From the NCBI GenBank assembly GCA_030015575.1, contig CM057337.1:291734044-291798043 (forward strand): a DNA stretch of 64,000 nt, written 5' to 3'. The position numbers and the translations under genes were made by a program. The DNA comes from Agapanthus africanus. Taxonomy: Eukaryota; Streptophyta; Magnoliopsida; Asparagales; Amaryllidaceae. Shown here in pieces: positions 1 to 10,714 of this stretch. Position 1 is the first letter of the stretch; each line of letters starts with the position of its first letter. The notes beneath the pieces were generated by a model, which did no database searches, had not been told where the DNA came from, and saw only the letters and a program-made list of their open reading frames with translations.

Positions 1-28
1 AATAAAGTTTATCTTGTTTCTAATGCAG

Positions 29-1230
29 GTGTGGTTAGTGCTGAAATCGAGCTGCTCGAGACAGCGCCGCCAGTTACCGCCCTGACGGTGACCACCCCTC
101 TGCCTTCTCTCGCACCGTCGCAAATGCTGGAAGGTATGGATTTGTAACCCATTAGTCTTGTCCCTCGGGCGTATAATTCATGTACTGACATCGAGTCATC
201 GCGTTTTTGCAGGGGCTCTTCTTGACCACCTGTACCAGGTGTTGCACCTACACTTCTCCTACTTGTCTGAGACGAGTCCGCCTACTGGTTTCGGTGAGTG
301 TTTCTTGTAAACGATGCCTTCTTGTTTGATGCGTAGTCGCATTATTTCTAACTCGTCTTTATATTTCTTGTAGCCTTACGAATCGAAGGAGGGGACGAGG
401 CTGTCGTTGCGCCACCAGCACTCCTAACTTTGCCCCCTGCTGCAGCCGGTATAATAGACTCTACTTTTGCATGTTTTCTTTACTTCCTGAGCCGACCTCT
501 GATTATGATCTATTTTGCAACAATCACATCGACTCCAATTACATTCGAGTCTCGTATTATAATGCCGGCCGTGCCCTTTTTAAGGCGTCCATCATCTAAA
601 GGTGCTGTGACCAGCCTACGCATGCTAAGCGAGTATATCGAGGAGTTCGATGCAGAGGCTCCCACTTGTGCCGCGCATTTTGCTGCAGAGATTAACCCTA
701 TGCTGGCGACGCTCATGAACTTTCATGGTGAGAGCGTCGTCGAGTCTTGGGTTAATCGCTGCCGGGAGGTCGAGGCTTGCTGGCATGAGTTCGAGCTTAA
801 GTGTCCCGCACCTGAGGTCCTGGCTATGAGCACTCAACGGGCGGCATGGATTGAGCAGAGCGCTTCTTACTTCTGCCATCTTGAACAAGAAGTGGCTTTA
901 AAGCGAAGGGAATGCAAAGAAACGTCAAGCGAGTTTGCTCGACTGCATGCTGTGGTCGACGCAAACGCTGCCCAGGTGAAAGTTGTCATCGAGGGCCTTC
1001 TGCAATGTATCTCTGATAGGTTAACATTGAAGAAGAAGCTCGATGTCGTTGAGCGTGATGCATAAGAGCGTGAAGCAGCTCAGCGAGCCGTCGAAGAACA
1101 ACTCTCATCCTACTTGCAGCAGCGAGTCCAGGTCGAAGCAGAGTTGGCCTCGGTAGCTGATCAGGAAGAGGGGCTGAGGGAAGTGCGTGAGCGGCTGATT
1201 GGACTACTGAAAGTGCTTTCCTCTCAATAA
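29..1230 (+). CDS. Intron-containing open frame antisense to the Tat element; coiled-coil C-terminus; partial
   Basis: Three exons can be read on the plus strand: 29-133, 213-293 and 374 onward. Each intron starts GT and ends AG (acceptors TTCTAATGCAG, TTTTTGCAG, TTCTTGTAG), and all junctions are in phase 1, so the spliced frame stays open. The last exon runs to a TAA at 1063-1065. The same frame then continues open to a second TAA at 1228-1230, so the first stop is probably a mutation. The last ~150 residues are rich in E, K, R, A, L and Q and look like a coiled coil. A poly(A)-signal-like AATAAA lies at 1257. The 5' part is off the window. Known: Tat elements often carry an additional ORF antisense to gag-pol between pol and the 3' LTR, some encoding plant-mobile-domain or Transposase_28-like proteins with coiled coils. 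The position fits that class; no domain match could be checked. It could instead be a fragment of a host gene. Confidence 0.6.
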
Positions 1231-1256
1231 AAATTTTGTACCTCTTGTAATTTTGA

Positions 1257-1262
1257 AATAAA
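1257..1262 (+). terminator. Poly(A) signal of the antisense ORF
   Basis: AATAAA lies 27 bases after the distal stop codon in an A/T-rich stretch; further AATAAA copies overlap the stop (1226) and occur near 1318. This is the expected plant 3'-end arrangement for a plus-strand transcript ending here. Confidence 0.45.
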
Positions 1263-1464
1263 TGTATTTGTCCTTTTATTCTTTCATACGATGTATTTCT
1301 ATCCGATCGAATTCATGAATAAAAGATACACGTTCTTCGTAATGTCTTGTGTCATTTCCCTGCTTTCTTCTTTTTTTGCTGTGTTGTTTGCCATGTGATT
1401 TTAGCAAGTGCGGTCTGTAGATAGTGTATAACTGTCAATCTTATGCTCTTTGTAAGGTGGCGAT
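1263..1464. other. A/T-rich spacer, no gene seen
   Basis: Sequence between the end of the antisense ORF and the first repeat module of the Tat 3' region. No long ORF, and no copy of the LTR end found at 28624. Confidence 0.4.
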
Positions 1465-1690
1465 GGCTTAGAAAACAGGGTTAGGATCTGTCACCTAAGA
1501 CTTTTCAACTTTATGAGTCGTGAGGGTCTCATAAAGAATTTTCTCCCTACTGGTCGAGAGGATCCCATAGGTGTAATTTCTCCTTAAGAATCGTGAGAAT
1601 TCCCAAGTGCGTTTTCTCTTGAAAGTCGTAAAGATCTCACAAGAGAATTTTCTTCCTTACGAGTCGTGAAGACCCGTAAGTGATGGGTGA
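1465..1690. repeat. GTCGTGAGGATCTC repeat module, copy 1
   Basis: Opens with a stretch containing ACAGGGTTAGGAT, then four degenerate units of about 45 bases built on GAGTCGTGAGGGTCTCATAA plus a pyrimidine-rich TTTTCTCC spacer. The same module recurs at 4290-4520 and 4645-4860. Confidence 0.7.
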
Positions 1691-1744
1691 AGTTGCCCTT
1701 ATCCACATTTCACGGAGTCAGGGGTTGCTCTGGATGCTTTCCAG

Positions 1745-2175
1745 GATATCGTAGTTTAAAGACATCGCGGTCGAGGTTAAGGACATCATAATCCGTGAAT
1801 TTAAGGACTCCGCAGCCCGTTGTTAGTTTTAAGACATCACGGTCGAGGTTAATGATATCATAGTCCGTGAGTTTAAGGACCTCACGGTCCAATGTTAATT
1901 TTAAGACATCACGGTCGAGGATAACGACATCATAGTCCGTGGATTTAAGGAATCCACAGTCCGATGTTAGTTTTAAGACATCGCGGTCGAGGTTAAGGAA
2001 ATCATAGTCCGTGGATTTAAAGACTCCACAGTCCAATGTTAGTTTTAAGACATCACGGTCGAGGTTAAGGACATCATAGTCCGTGGATTTAAGGACTCCA
2101 CAGTCCGATATTAGTTTTAAGACATCACGATCGAGCTTAAGGACATCATAGTCCATGAGTTTAAGGACCTCACAG
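1745..2175. repeat. 72-bp tandem repeat array, about six copies
   Basis: The unit alternates a GTTTTAAGACATCACGGTCG half and a GACATCATAGTCCGTG/GACCTCACAGTCC half. Because 72 is a multiple of three, the minus strand shows a long artefactual ORF (1710-2249) with a 24-residue repeat; this is not taken as a gene. The array is followed by a unique stretch (about 2180-2280) that reappears next to related repeats at 50770-50860. Confidence 0.85.
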
Positions 2176-2309
2176 TCCAATGTTACGCGTGGTTGCCGGG
2201 ACCCGTCGCCTCTTTGAAGACGTTGAGGAATTACAACGACAAACATCAAAGGAGTGACGAGATGTACCCTTGAACCAAGGTGAAATTATCTTAAAATCAT
2301 TATGGATGA

Positions 2310-2394
2310 TTGTTAGTTTTAAGACATCACGGTCGATGTTAAGTACATCATAGTCCGTAAGTTTAAGGACCTCACAGTCCGATGTTTGCTCAGG
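2310..2394. repeat. Isolated 72-bp-type unit
   Basis: One more unit of the 72-bp family, separated from the main array by about 130 bases of unique sequence and directly abutting the 170-bp array. Confidence 0.7.
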
Positions 2395-3698
2395 ATGCTT
2401 CCCACAGGTTCACTGCCATGTTCGGCGAGGACCAGGCTCCGCTCTGGACGTTTTCCACGGGGTCAGAAGTGATATAATCCGCGTTCCACGTAGCCAGAAA
2501 TTTTTCTCTAGATGCTTCCCACGGGTTCACTGCCGTGTTCGGCGAGGCCTAGGCTCCGCTCTGGATGCTTCACACAGGTTCACTGCCGTGCTCTGCGAGG
2601 ACCAGGATCCGCTCTGGACATTTTCCACGGGGTCAGAAATGACGTTATCCGCGTCCCATGTGACCAGGAATTATGCTCTAGATGCTTCCCACGGGTTCAC
2701 TGCCGTGTTCGGTGAGGACTAGGCTTCGCTCTGGATGCTTCACACGGGTTCACTGCCGTGCTCTGCGAGGACCAGGATCCGCTCTGGACGTTTTCCACGG
2801 GGTCAGAAGTGACGTTATCCGCCTTCCACGTGACCAGGAATTTTGCTCTAGATGCTTCCCATGAGTTCACTGCCGTGTTTGGCGAGGACTAGGCTTCGCT
2901 CTGGATGCTTCACACGAGTTCTATGCCGTGCTCTGCGAGGACCAGGATCCGCTCTAGACGTTTTCCACGGGGTCAGAAGTGGCGTTATCCGTGTTCCACG
3001 TAACCAGGAATTTTGCTCTAGATGCTTCCCACGGGTTCACTGTCGTGTTCGGCGAGGACTAGGCTCCGCTCTGCATGCTTCACACGGGTTCACTGCCGCG
3101 CACTGCGAGGACCAGGATCCGCTCTGGACGTTTTCCACGGGGTCAGAAGTGACGTTATCCGTGTTCCACGTAACTATGAATTTTTCTCTAGATGCTTCCC
3201 ACGGGTTCACTTCCATGTTTGGCGAGGACTAGGCTCCGCTCTGGATGCTTCACATGGGTTCACTGCCGTGCTCTGCGAGGACCAGGATTCGCTCTGGATG
3301 TTTTCCACGAGGTCAGAAGTGACGTTATCCGTGTTCCACGTAACCAGGAATTTTGCTCTAGATGCTTCCCACGGGTTCACTGCCGTGTTCGGCGAGGACT
3401 AGGCTCCGCTCTGGATGCTTCACACGGGTTCACTGCCGCGCTCTGCGAGGACCAGGATCCGCTCTGGACGTTTTCCACAGAGTCAGAAGTGACGTTATCC
3501 GTGTTTCACGTAACCAGGAATTTTGCTCAAGATACTTCCCACGGGTTCACTGCCGTGTTCGGCGAGGACTAGGCTCCGCTCTGGATGTTTCACACGGGTT
3601 CACTGCCGTGCTCTGCGAAGACCAGGATGTGCTCTGGACGTTTTCCACGGGGTCACAAGTGACGTTTTCCGCGTTCCACGTGACCAGGAATTTTGCTG
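2395..3698. repeat. 170-bp tandem repeat array, one partial plus seven full copies
   Basis: Copies begin at 2512, 2682, 2852, 3022, 3192, 3362 and 3532, exactly 170 bases apart, after a 117-base partial copy. Each unit has three parts: two related 53-base subunits (ATGCTTCCCACGGGTTC... and ATGCTTCACACGGGTTC...) and a 64-base subunit (ACGTTTTCCACGGGGTC...). The partial copy lacks one 53-base subunit. Since 170 is not a multiple of three, the overlapping short plus-strand ORFs are repeat artefacts. Known: tandem repeats in the 3' untranslated region of Tat elements can seed satellite DNA. Confidence 0.95.
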
Positions 3699-4289
3699 AT
3701 TATTTCCGTATTTCACGGAGTTGGGATTTGACTCTCCGTCATTTGTACACCATCGAGTCGTGGAACTGGGAGTTGCCGCTGTTCCGCTTTGTTTGATATT
3801 GTGTCTGCTGAGACAATTGTTGAGATGATTTCCAGGCTATCTGTGACTCATCGGGATTTGGTTTCTTCTTCTGATGAAACCTGGGGGAGGAGGAGTGTGA
3901 TTCCTTCTTTGTTTGCGGCCATGGAATGTATACAGAGATTGATGTAATACCACCTGTAGGGCATAAATTTCATTTTTATTTTTATTTTATTTCTTTGCGC
4001 GTTGCTCTATCATTTCAGCTTTTATATCACGAAAGTCGCGATTACCCCATCATTTCGGCTATTTTTCGCGGTGCCCAATCATTTTGGCTATTTCGCATGC
4101 ATACATTTTTACTTGCTGATTTTGTTGCAAGTTGCCCCATCATTTCGGCTATTTTTCGTATGCATGTACGGCTTGCTCGCTTTTCGCTGCAAGCTTGGAA
4201 TTAAACACCGATTTCGGCATCAGCACCGCTACAACTGGGATATTGCCAGGAGCGAATCATCATTTGCATCAGTCGATGTCGAACAAAGG
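3699..4289. other. Tat 3' region spacer with a short internal duplication
   Basis: No gene seen. CCATCATTTCGGCTATTTTT appears twice (about 4045 and 4137) with a diverged third copy between (about 4077), so a unit near 100 bases is partly duplicated. GGAATGTATACAGAG near 3925 resembles GGATTGTATAC at about 4577 and 28830. Confidence 0.5.
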
Positions 4290-4520
4290 TGGCTTAGTAA
4301 ACAGGGTTAGGATCCTGTCGACCAAGGCTTTTGACTTCATGAGCCGTAAGGGTCTCATAAAGGTATTTCTCCCTGCGAGTCGTGAGGATCTCGTAAGTGT
4401 GTTTTCTCCTTAGGAGTCGTGAGGATTCCCAAGGGTATGATCTCTTGTAAGTCGTAAGGATCTCACCAGAGTGTTTTCTCCTTATAAGTCGAGAGGACTT
4501 ACAAGGGTTGTTAACCATGC
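4290..4520. repeat. GTCGTGAGGATCTC repeat module, copy 2
   Basis: Same organisation as 1465-1690: ACAGGGTTAGGATCCTGTC lead-in, then degenerate units of about 45 bases with GAGTCGTGAGGATCTCGTAA and TTTTCTCCTTA. Confidence 0.7.
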
Positions 4521-4644
4521 GAACATATCCCTAGTCACGGATGGGACTTGGTTAGGGAAATGTTTATATGCGCACGTGGATTGTATACAAGGGTTAGTAT
4601 TGAGCCGCTTGTAGGGCAGTGTCGGAGGTTGTGGGGATTGCTTA

Positions 4645-4860
4645 AGAACAGGTTCAGGTCTCTATAACTTAAGACTTTCAAATCTTATGAGCCGTGAGGG
4701 TCCCATAAGAGAGTTCTCCATACAAGTCGTGAGGATCTCGCAAGTGTAATTTCTCCTTAGGAATCGCGTGGTTCCCTAAGTGTGTTGCTCCCTTGTGAGT
4801 CGTAAGGATCTCACGCGGGTGATTTCTCCTAACAAGGTCAAGAGGACCCTGTAATTGTCT
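4645..4860. repeat. GTCGTGAGGATCTC repeat module, copy 3
   Basis: Third copy of the module at 1465 and 4290, beginning with the GCTTAAGAACAGG lead-in and ending at the 136-bp duplication. Confidence 0.7.
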
Positions 4861-4861
4861 T

Positions 4862-5135
4862 TTAACGAGGTTGCGCCCTTTCGGGTTTTCACAAACACTC
4901 GCCGGTAGCCTTGCTGTTTTTACTCACGGAGCCCTTTCGGGTTTTCATCCGTGCCCATTTTTCTTATGGACATACCGTTTTTTTTATTCTTCTTTTTTTT
5001 AACGAGGTTGCGCCTCTTCGGGTTTTCACAAGACTCGCCGGCAGCCCTGCTGTTTTTACTCACGGAGCCCTTTCGGGTTTTCATCCGTGCCCATTTTGCT
5101 TATGGACATACCGTTTTTTTATTCTTATTTGTTGT
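4862..5135. repeat. 136-bp tandem duplication
   Basis: AACGAGGTTGCG at 4865 recurs at 5001 and CTCACGGAGCCC recurs 136 bases later; the two copies differ at only a few bases. Each ends in a T-rich run. The stretch 5160-5250 then shows degenerate 72-bp-type units (GTTAGTTTTAAGGAC). Confidence 0.85.
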
Positions 5136-5340
5136 ATCAGCTTTGGGATGCTGCAATCCACCGTAGTTTATCGACATCTCGGTCAACAGCTAGTTTTAGG
5201 ACATAGTGGTCCGTTGTTAGTTTTAAGGACGTTTCGGTCTGCTGTTAAGTAAGCCGGTTACTACTTATAGAGTTTGGGCTTAGGAAGATAGCGAGCGGAC
5301 ATAGTCGTCGTCATCTATCATCGACCTAGGCCGTGACTCG

Positions 5341-6480
5341 TCAAGCGTAGTATTTCTTCAGGAAGCGACCATTTATTGACCTGAAGGGCCTTTCGCCATG
5401 CATGTCCATGAGTAGATAGGCTCCACCCTGGTAGACCTTGTCTATGATGTACGGGCCTTCATAGTTCGGCTCGAATTTTCCCCGCTTGGCGCGATTGGGG
5501 ATCATGGGTCTTTTGACCACTGGTACGAGTTCGCCTTGGCGGAATGTCCTTGGCCTGGTCAATCTTTCATATGAGCGCGTCATCTTTGCTTTATAAGCCT
5601 CCAGATTTTGTTGTGCTATGAGTCGGGTTTCGTCAAGGGCATCAAGCTCCTCAAGCCGAAGGTGAGCGTTCTCTTTTGTAAGCTCATAATGGACTGCCAC
5701 TCGCAGAAAGGGTAACACTATCTCGAGGGGGAGTACCGCTTCTGTACCGAATACCAACGCGTACGGCGTTGTGTTCGTGGCCGTCTTGAACGTAGTTCGA
5801 TACGCCCAAAAAGCTTCTTGCAGTCTCTCATGCCAGTCCTTTTTATTTCGAGACACCGTCTTCTTCACGGTCTTCGTCAAGGTCTTGTTGAAAGCCTCAG
5901 CTAGACAGTTAGCTCGAGGATTATAAACTGAGGAGTATCTCCAGTCTATGTTGTGCGAAGCGGATGATCTTGTGGCTTCTGTAGGCTGGCCCGTTATCGG
6001 AGATGATCCGTCGCGGAGTTCCAAACCGATAAATAACTTGCGTCTTGAAGAAATGGAGGATGTTCTCCGTCTTCACTTCTCTCAGCGGTACTGCTTCTGC
6101 CCATTTGGAGAAGTAATCAGTTGTCGCCAAAATGAAACGATGTCCTCTGGAAGATGCGGGTTCGATGAGGCCGATTATGTCAGTTCCCCACATTTCGAAC
6201 GGCCAGCTAGCCACTGTTGGATATAGTGGATTTGGATGCTGGTGGATGAAGTCCCCATGGATCTGGCATGAGTGGCATTGCTTCGCATATTCGAGGCAGT
6301 CCTGAATCATCGTGGGCCAATAACAACCCATCCGTTTGATCTTCAGCTTCATCTTTGGGCCGGCTAGGTGAGAACCACAGAGTCCATCATGAGTTTCTTG
6401 GATGACCTTTTTTGCCTCTTCAGGTCCCAGGCATCTCAACCACAGAGAATCAAATGATCTCTTGTACAGAGTATCATTGA
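5341..6480 (-). pseudogene. Tat integrase
   Basis: Zinc-binding domain near 6300-6390 with H...H and CHSC cysteines, then the DDE core. The first Asp is in MWGTDIIG, the second in IISDNGPAYRS, and the Glu in LAEAFNKTL. The C-terminal region ends in FLKKYYA just before the stop at 5341. Reading shifts frame near 5955, between the second Asp and the Glu, so a single-base indel breaks the catalytic core. Known: this is the Ty3/gypsy integrase that joins element cDNA to chromosomes; it stands after both RNase H domains, as in Tat elements. The next 300 bases on its 3' side hold no gene. Confidence 0.9.
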
Positions 6481-7290
6481 CGAAGGCAAAAGACAGAGCT
6501 CGTTTCATAAGCTGATGTTTTGAGGACGCATCTTCAGGCGTTCGACGGGATTTGAAATAGTCTATAAAGACCTCTCTCCAATCCTTAACCTTTTCTTGGT
6601 CTTTTATTTGCAGGGCTGTCTGCTTGGTCGCTTCCTTTTCTTTGGACGATTCCGGAGGTATTTCTGCTGGTTCAAGAACCCGGCGGCTTTGCACAACAAT
6701 TCTCACGTCATCGAGGTTCTCGTCAGCCAGTTCTTTAGCGAGCTTAGCTAATGCATCCGCTTTGTTATTTTCTGCACGCGGTATGCTTTCCAAGATGTAG
6801 GAGGGAATTTGAGTCAGCAGTTGTTGTACTCTTTCGCCATACTTCACCAACTCTGGCTTGCACGTCTGGTAATCGCCGTTTACTTGACTAACGACCAGTT
6901 GGGAGTCTCCGTATATGAGGAGGTTTTCAATTCCCATGTCGATGGCGATCTCGAGGATTGCTATCAAAGCATCGTATTCGGCTTCATTGTTTGTCCTCGG
7001 CTCTGTCAAGGAGAAGGCAAAGCGCATTATCCCTCCTCGTAGAGTCACGAAGATAAGGCTTATCCCTGATTTGATTATAGGCGTGTTCTGTTTGCGCTTC
7101 TTCATGGAAGACGCTCCATCAAAATAAAGTTCCTACAGGATACCACCACCGTCGACCACATCAAACGCATGTTCGTCAGGCAGTTCGTAATTCAAAGGGG
7201 AATCGGCTGATATCGGATGTTCAGCGAGGAAGTCGGCGATGGCCTGGCCTTTCACTGCCTTAAGAAGCCGGTAAGTTATTGTGAACTCCA
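6481..7290 (-). pseudogene. Tat second RNase H (archaeal-type) and linker to integrase
   Basis: Acidic residues expected for RNase H are seen in LYFDGAS (about 7115), NNEAEYDALI (about 6980) and YGDSQLVV (about 6900), followed by RAENNKADALAKLA. This is additional to the RNase H that follows reverse transcriptase at 9196-9590. Known: two RNase H domains in tandem mark the Tat clade. A TAG stop lies near 7130, just before LYFDGAS. The domain start abuts the target site of solo LTR 1 (TCAAG, 7291-7295); removing that insertion joins it in frame to the upstream half. Confidence 0.87.
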
Positions 7291-7295
7291 TCAAG
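7291..7295. repeat. Target-site duplication TCAAG, left copy
   Basis: Identical TCAAG follows the solo LTR at 9191-9195. Confidence 0.9.
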
Positions 7296-7556
7296 TGTTA
7301 GTGTTTATGCCCTAGAAGGCCATTACTGTATCATACTAGTTTGTATATTACTTAATGGAAGCTTGGGATATTCACATGTATATAACAGTCTTGCTAAACA
7401 TGGTAGTATGCTACTTGGTTTTTCTATCTTAATATGTGAGCATACGTATTGATAGAGCTCTTAGGATCTTGCTTGACTACCAGCGTTATGATGGCAGTCA
7501 CACTAGTGGGGGATGGGTAGTCTACAAGCACATCCTTATTCAGGTCCCTGGTCGTT

Positions 7557-7585
7557 GGATTATCGAGACAGAGCATCGATACTCC
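7557..7585 (+). other. Conserved LTR hairpin alpha, solo LTR 1 copy
   Basis: GGATTATCGA pairs with TCGATACTCC across a 9-base loop with one mismatch. The same hairpin is perfect in copia D (60086-60114) and is rebuilt with different bases in copia A (29446-29474). Confidence 0.5.
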
Positions 7586-7847
7586 GGAGTAGACTAGTGT
7601 GTACGCTTCTCATCCCAGTTGGGGAGATGGTTTGTCCCACAGCCGTCAGTACATCGTACTGGAGATAGTATGCAGGTGCTCGTTAGGTTACGGGTACACC
7701 GGACAGGACTCACAGGGAACTGTTGGTTGGTTTTATACCAGTCGTCAGTGAACAGTTCCCAGGTGACATGAGTACAGCATCGTCCGCAGACTTGACACTG
7801 CTACTTCTCCTCGAGTGTGTCCCACTGTTCTTAGATTGCTACCCTAC

Positions 7848-7867
7848 CACGGCTCAAAGGAGTCGTG
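7848..7867 (+). other. Conserved LTR hairpin beta, solo LTR 1 copy
   Basis: CACGGCTC-AAAG-GAGTCGTG, an 8-bp stem with one G-T pair, followed by the conserved GCAAACAGG. Counterparts are at 29738-29757 and 60386-60405. Confidence 0.5.
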
Positions 7868-9195
7868 CAAACAGGTGGCAGTTGGGTGCAGTCCCGAGCA
7901 CTTGGAGGCAGTGGCGGTTAGATAGGATTCGTCTCTCCCGGTATTGGGGGTTGATATCGCGCTGTGTCAGAGAGCCATTACGCAAAGTCCCTGGCCAGGG
8001 CAAGCGAGATTTGCTGGTAGGTTCCAGTAGTTTCTCAGGGTGTAATGGGCTTCGCTCCGACACGACTTATACCGCTATTAGGGGACTGACGCTTGCCGCC
8101 CCCTAGGCCCGATATGCGATAGTCTTAGACGAACGGACCGGACTGTATGGAGATTGTCACATTAGACTCAGTAGGAGTTCAGATGGGTTTCCTCATCGGC
8201 CTTCTTATCGACATCTACCTGGGGACCGTTACGTACAGCTAGTGCCGCTTGCGGTCTGTGGTTAAACCCACTGCCAGCGTAGTAGTCGAGTCTCTAGAGT
8301 CCCACACAGAGAGTTTCCCTACTCCAGGCGAAACGATATAGAGGTCGTATGGTTTTACGACAAGGGTTCGGACGCATACGTGTGTTTACGCACGTACGAC
8401 TTTCGGACAGTTTTTACCAGTCGGCTTTTGTTTAAGCCAGTTACTGGTATCCGGTTATTGGATTTATACAGTCTAAAGTTTTTCCGTATTTTTGCGGAAA
8501 GGAGGGGCGTTCTCGTAATTGCGCGAGAAGCTTCTAGAAGATGGTGACTAAGGAGGTTTAGGTGGCATATACATTGAATGAGATTAGTGAGTCATATGGA
8601 TGATTCATCCATGTCATTAATGCTTCATAATTGCTTAATGACTCATGGAGATGAATCACCACAAGATATTTATCAAGCATGGTTGTAAAATGATTTCTTT
8701 TCTTTTCTTGTTAAAAAGAAATGCTTGATATATATTATGATAACTCATTCTTCTCACTTCACTATTATCTTCACCTTCTCTCTCCTCAAGCTCTCCCTCT
8801 TCAAACCCTAATCCTCCCCTCTCATGTGTTGAGTACAAGGATTAGTTAGACTAATTAAACCATAACCCTCACTCTATATCACCTAGCTTCTTTGATTAGC
8901 ACTTAAAGAAGGTTAGTTGCCTCAAGTTTAGAGGCTAAGCTTGGAGTAAAGCTCTCGGGTGTATCGTCTACTACTTCGAGAAGGCCGAGGAGGAGGTGGA
9001 GTTCGCAAAGACGAAGGACGCGATTCATTAGGTATAATCCCTAAACATAGTAGCATAGAAACTTTATGTTTGTAGTTAGTTATCGTTTAGCTTCGATTCA
9101 AGCGGTTAGTCGATGTTTGTTCACTAAACAAGTTCGTTTTTGAAAATTCCGCCTCCCCACAAGTACTGGGGTGTTGTACATCGACTTACATCAAG

Positions 9196-9590
9196 AGCAA
9201 GGCCCATTTAGCGAGCCGCCCTGTCAGTATGTCCTTCGACATCAAGTATTTGCTTCGATATGAGGCGGACTTCATGCGCCAATGCATAGTGTCTGAGTTT
9301 CGTTATCGCGAAGATCAGCGCCAGGCAGTGTTTTTCTATGGGAGAATAATTGCTTTCTGCCCCAGTAGAACTCGACTCAAATAGTAGAGAGCTCTTTTTT
9401 TCCCTTGGTCATTCTCTTGTGCCCATAATGCGCCTAAGGAACCTTCAAGGGCGGTTGTATAAAGAATGAGAGGCTTTCCCTTGACCGGTGTAGCCAGCAC
9501 TGGCGAGTTCTGCAGATACTGCTTGATTTCGTCCAGTGTGCCTTGGCATTTGTCATCCCAGACGAACGGGGTCCCTTTCTTCATCAAGTG
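9196..9590 (-). pseudogene. Tat first RNase H (after reverse transcriptase)
   Basis: Shows TPFVWDDKCQ, LILYTTALEGSLGA and, further on, HCLALIFAITKLRHY. These are recognisable pieces of the gypsy RNase H that follows reverse transcriptase. A stop lies near 9336 and a frameshift near 9240, so the domain is broken. It ends at the TCAAG target site of solo LTR 1. Confidence 0.85.
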
Positions 9591-9653
9591 ACTCTACGGA
9601 CGGCACTTGCCAGAGAGATTGGCTATAAATCACCAGATATACGTGAGCATCCC

Positions 9654-10700
9654 TTAGAGAGACCGCAATTGTTTAAGAGTCCTTGGTGGAGGCATTTCCA
9701 TAATCGCTTTGATCTTTGACGGATCTATCTCGATGCCTCGGTGTCGGACAATGAATCCTACGAATTTGCCCGAGGAAACTACGAACGCGCATTTGAAAGG
9801 GTTCATCTTCAGGTTGTATTGCCGAAGGCGTTGAAAAACAATCTTCAGATGCTCGAGATGTTCCTCGTATGATTTGCTTTTAACCACGAGGTCGTCGATA
9901 TAGAATTCGACGATTTCATGTATGAGGTCATCGAAGATCTTCGTCATGGCCCTCTGATAGGTGGCACCAGCGTTCTTTAGACCAAAGGGCATTAACTTGT
10001 AGCTGAATATACCCAGAGGGGTCCGAAACGAGGTGTGCTTCTGGTCCTCGGGATGCATTTTTATCTGATTGCATCCTGATGAGCCGTCCATGAAGGAGAA
10101 CACTTCGTGAGCGGACGTGTTGTCTATCATCAGATCGATGACCGGAACCGAGAAGTCATCCTTTGGGCAGGCTTTTTTGACATCCCGAAAGTCTACGCAG
10201 ATGCGCACTGTCCTATTTTTCTTCATCACCGGGACGTTGTTGGCGATCCAGTCAGGATACTGAACCTCTTGGATGAAGCCGGAGTCGATCAGCTTTTTGA
10301 ACTCAACGTTGATGCTCATCTCAAGCTCGACCCGATTCTTCTCGGTGCTTGTTTGATTGGCTTGACGTCCGGGGATATCGCTAATTTGTGGACAGCAATC
10401 TCTGGATCTAATCTTGGCATTTCGGAATAGTTCCATGCGAAGCAATCCTTATGCTGCATAAGCACGTCTTTTAGTGCAGCTACCCTTTCCTCAGACAGCA
10501 ACTCACTGACAAATGTCGGTCGCGGGTCACTTGCCATCCCCAAATCAATTTTCTTGAGGTTATCTGCAGTGGTGTGTATTCCATCCTCCAGCTTTTTTGG
10601 CGCCGGTGGAAATTCTGAGATCACCTTGTCATCATTGTTTTTGAAGCACCAGGGGAGGTCATCCATATTCTCGGATTCCTCTCTTGTTATCGTTATCATA
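9654..10700 (-). pseudogene. Tat reverse transcriptase
   Basis: RT motifs in order: RICVDFRDVKKACPKDD, FSFMDGSSGCNQIKMHPED, LGIFSYKLMPFGLKNAGATY and the catalytic FYIDDLVVKS (about 9895). Then come NPFKCAFVVSSGKFVGF and the terminal RGIEIDPSKI. The upstream part, with EMPRLDPEIAVHKL, is read in another frame up to about 10330, so one indel separates the fingers region from its N-terminal extension. Known role: copies element RNA into cDNA inside virus-like particles. Fragmentation means no active enzyme here. Confidence 0.92.
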
Positions 10701-10714
10701 TGACACGTATGAGC

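Larger units (their letters stand above)
7296..9190 (+). mobile_element. Solo copia LTR 1 (copia C family)
   Basis: Starts TGTTAGTGTTTATGCCC and ends TCGACTTACA, with TCAAG on both sides. It has the same ends and body as solo LTR 2 (51045) and the 5' LTR of copia C (54466), but no internal region. Unequal recombination between the two LTRs of a former element therefore probably left it. A splice-donor-like AG|GTATAATCC occurs at 9032. Short ORFs in it (for example 7723-8106) are not conserved between copies and are rejected as genes. Confidence 0.93.

Noticed and set aside
1710..2249. Minus-strand ORF with a 24-residue repeat
   Set aside because: The DNA is a 72-bp tandem array; a unit divisible by three keeps any open frame open, and nothing else supports a protein.
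2512..3796. Series of overlapping plus-strand ORFs of about 126 codons
   Set aside because: They restart every 170 bases because of the tandem repeat, each in a shifted frame.
1440..5340. Possible 3' LTR of the Tat element in this stretch
   Set aside because: The LTR end sequence at 28624 and the G-box blocks are not found here; the stretch reads as a repeat-rich 3' region.
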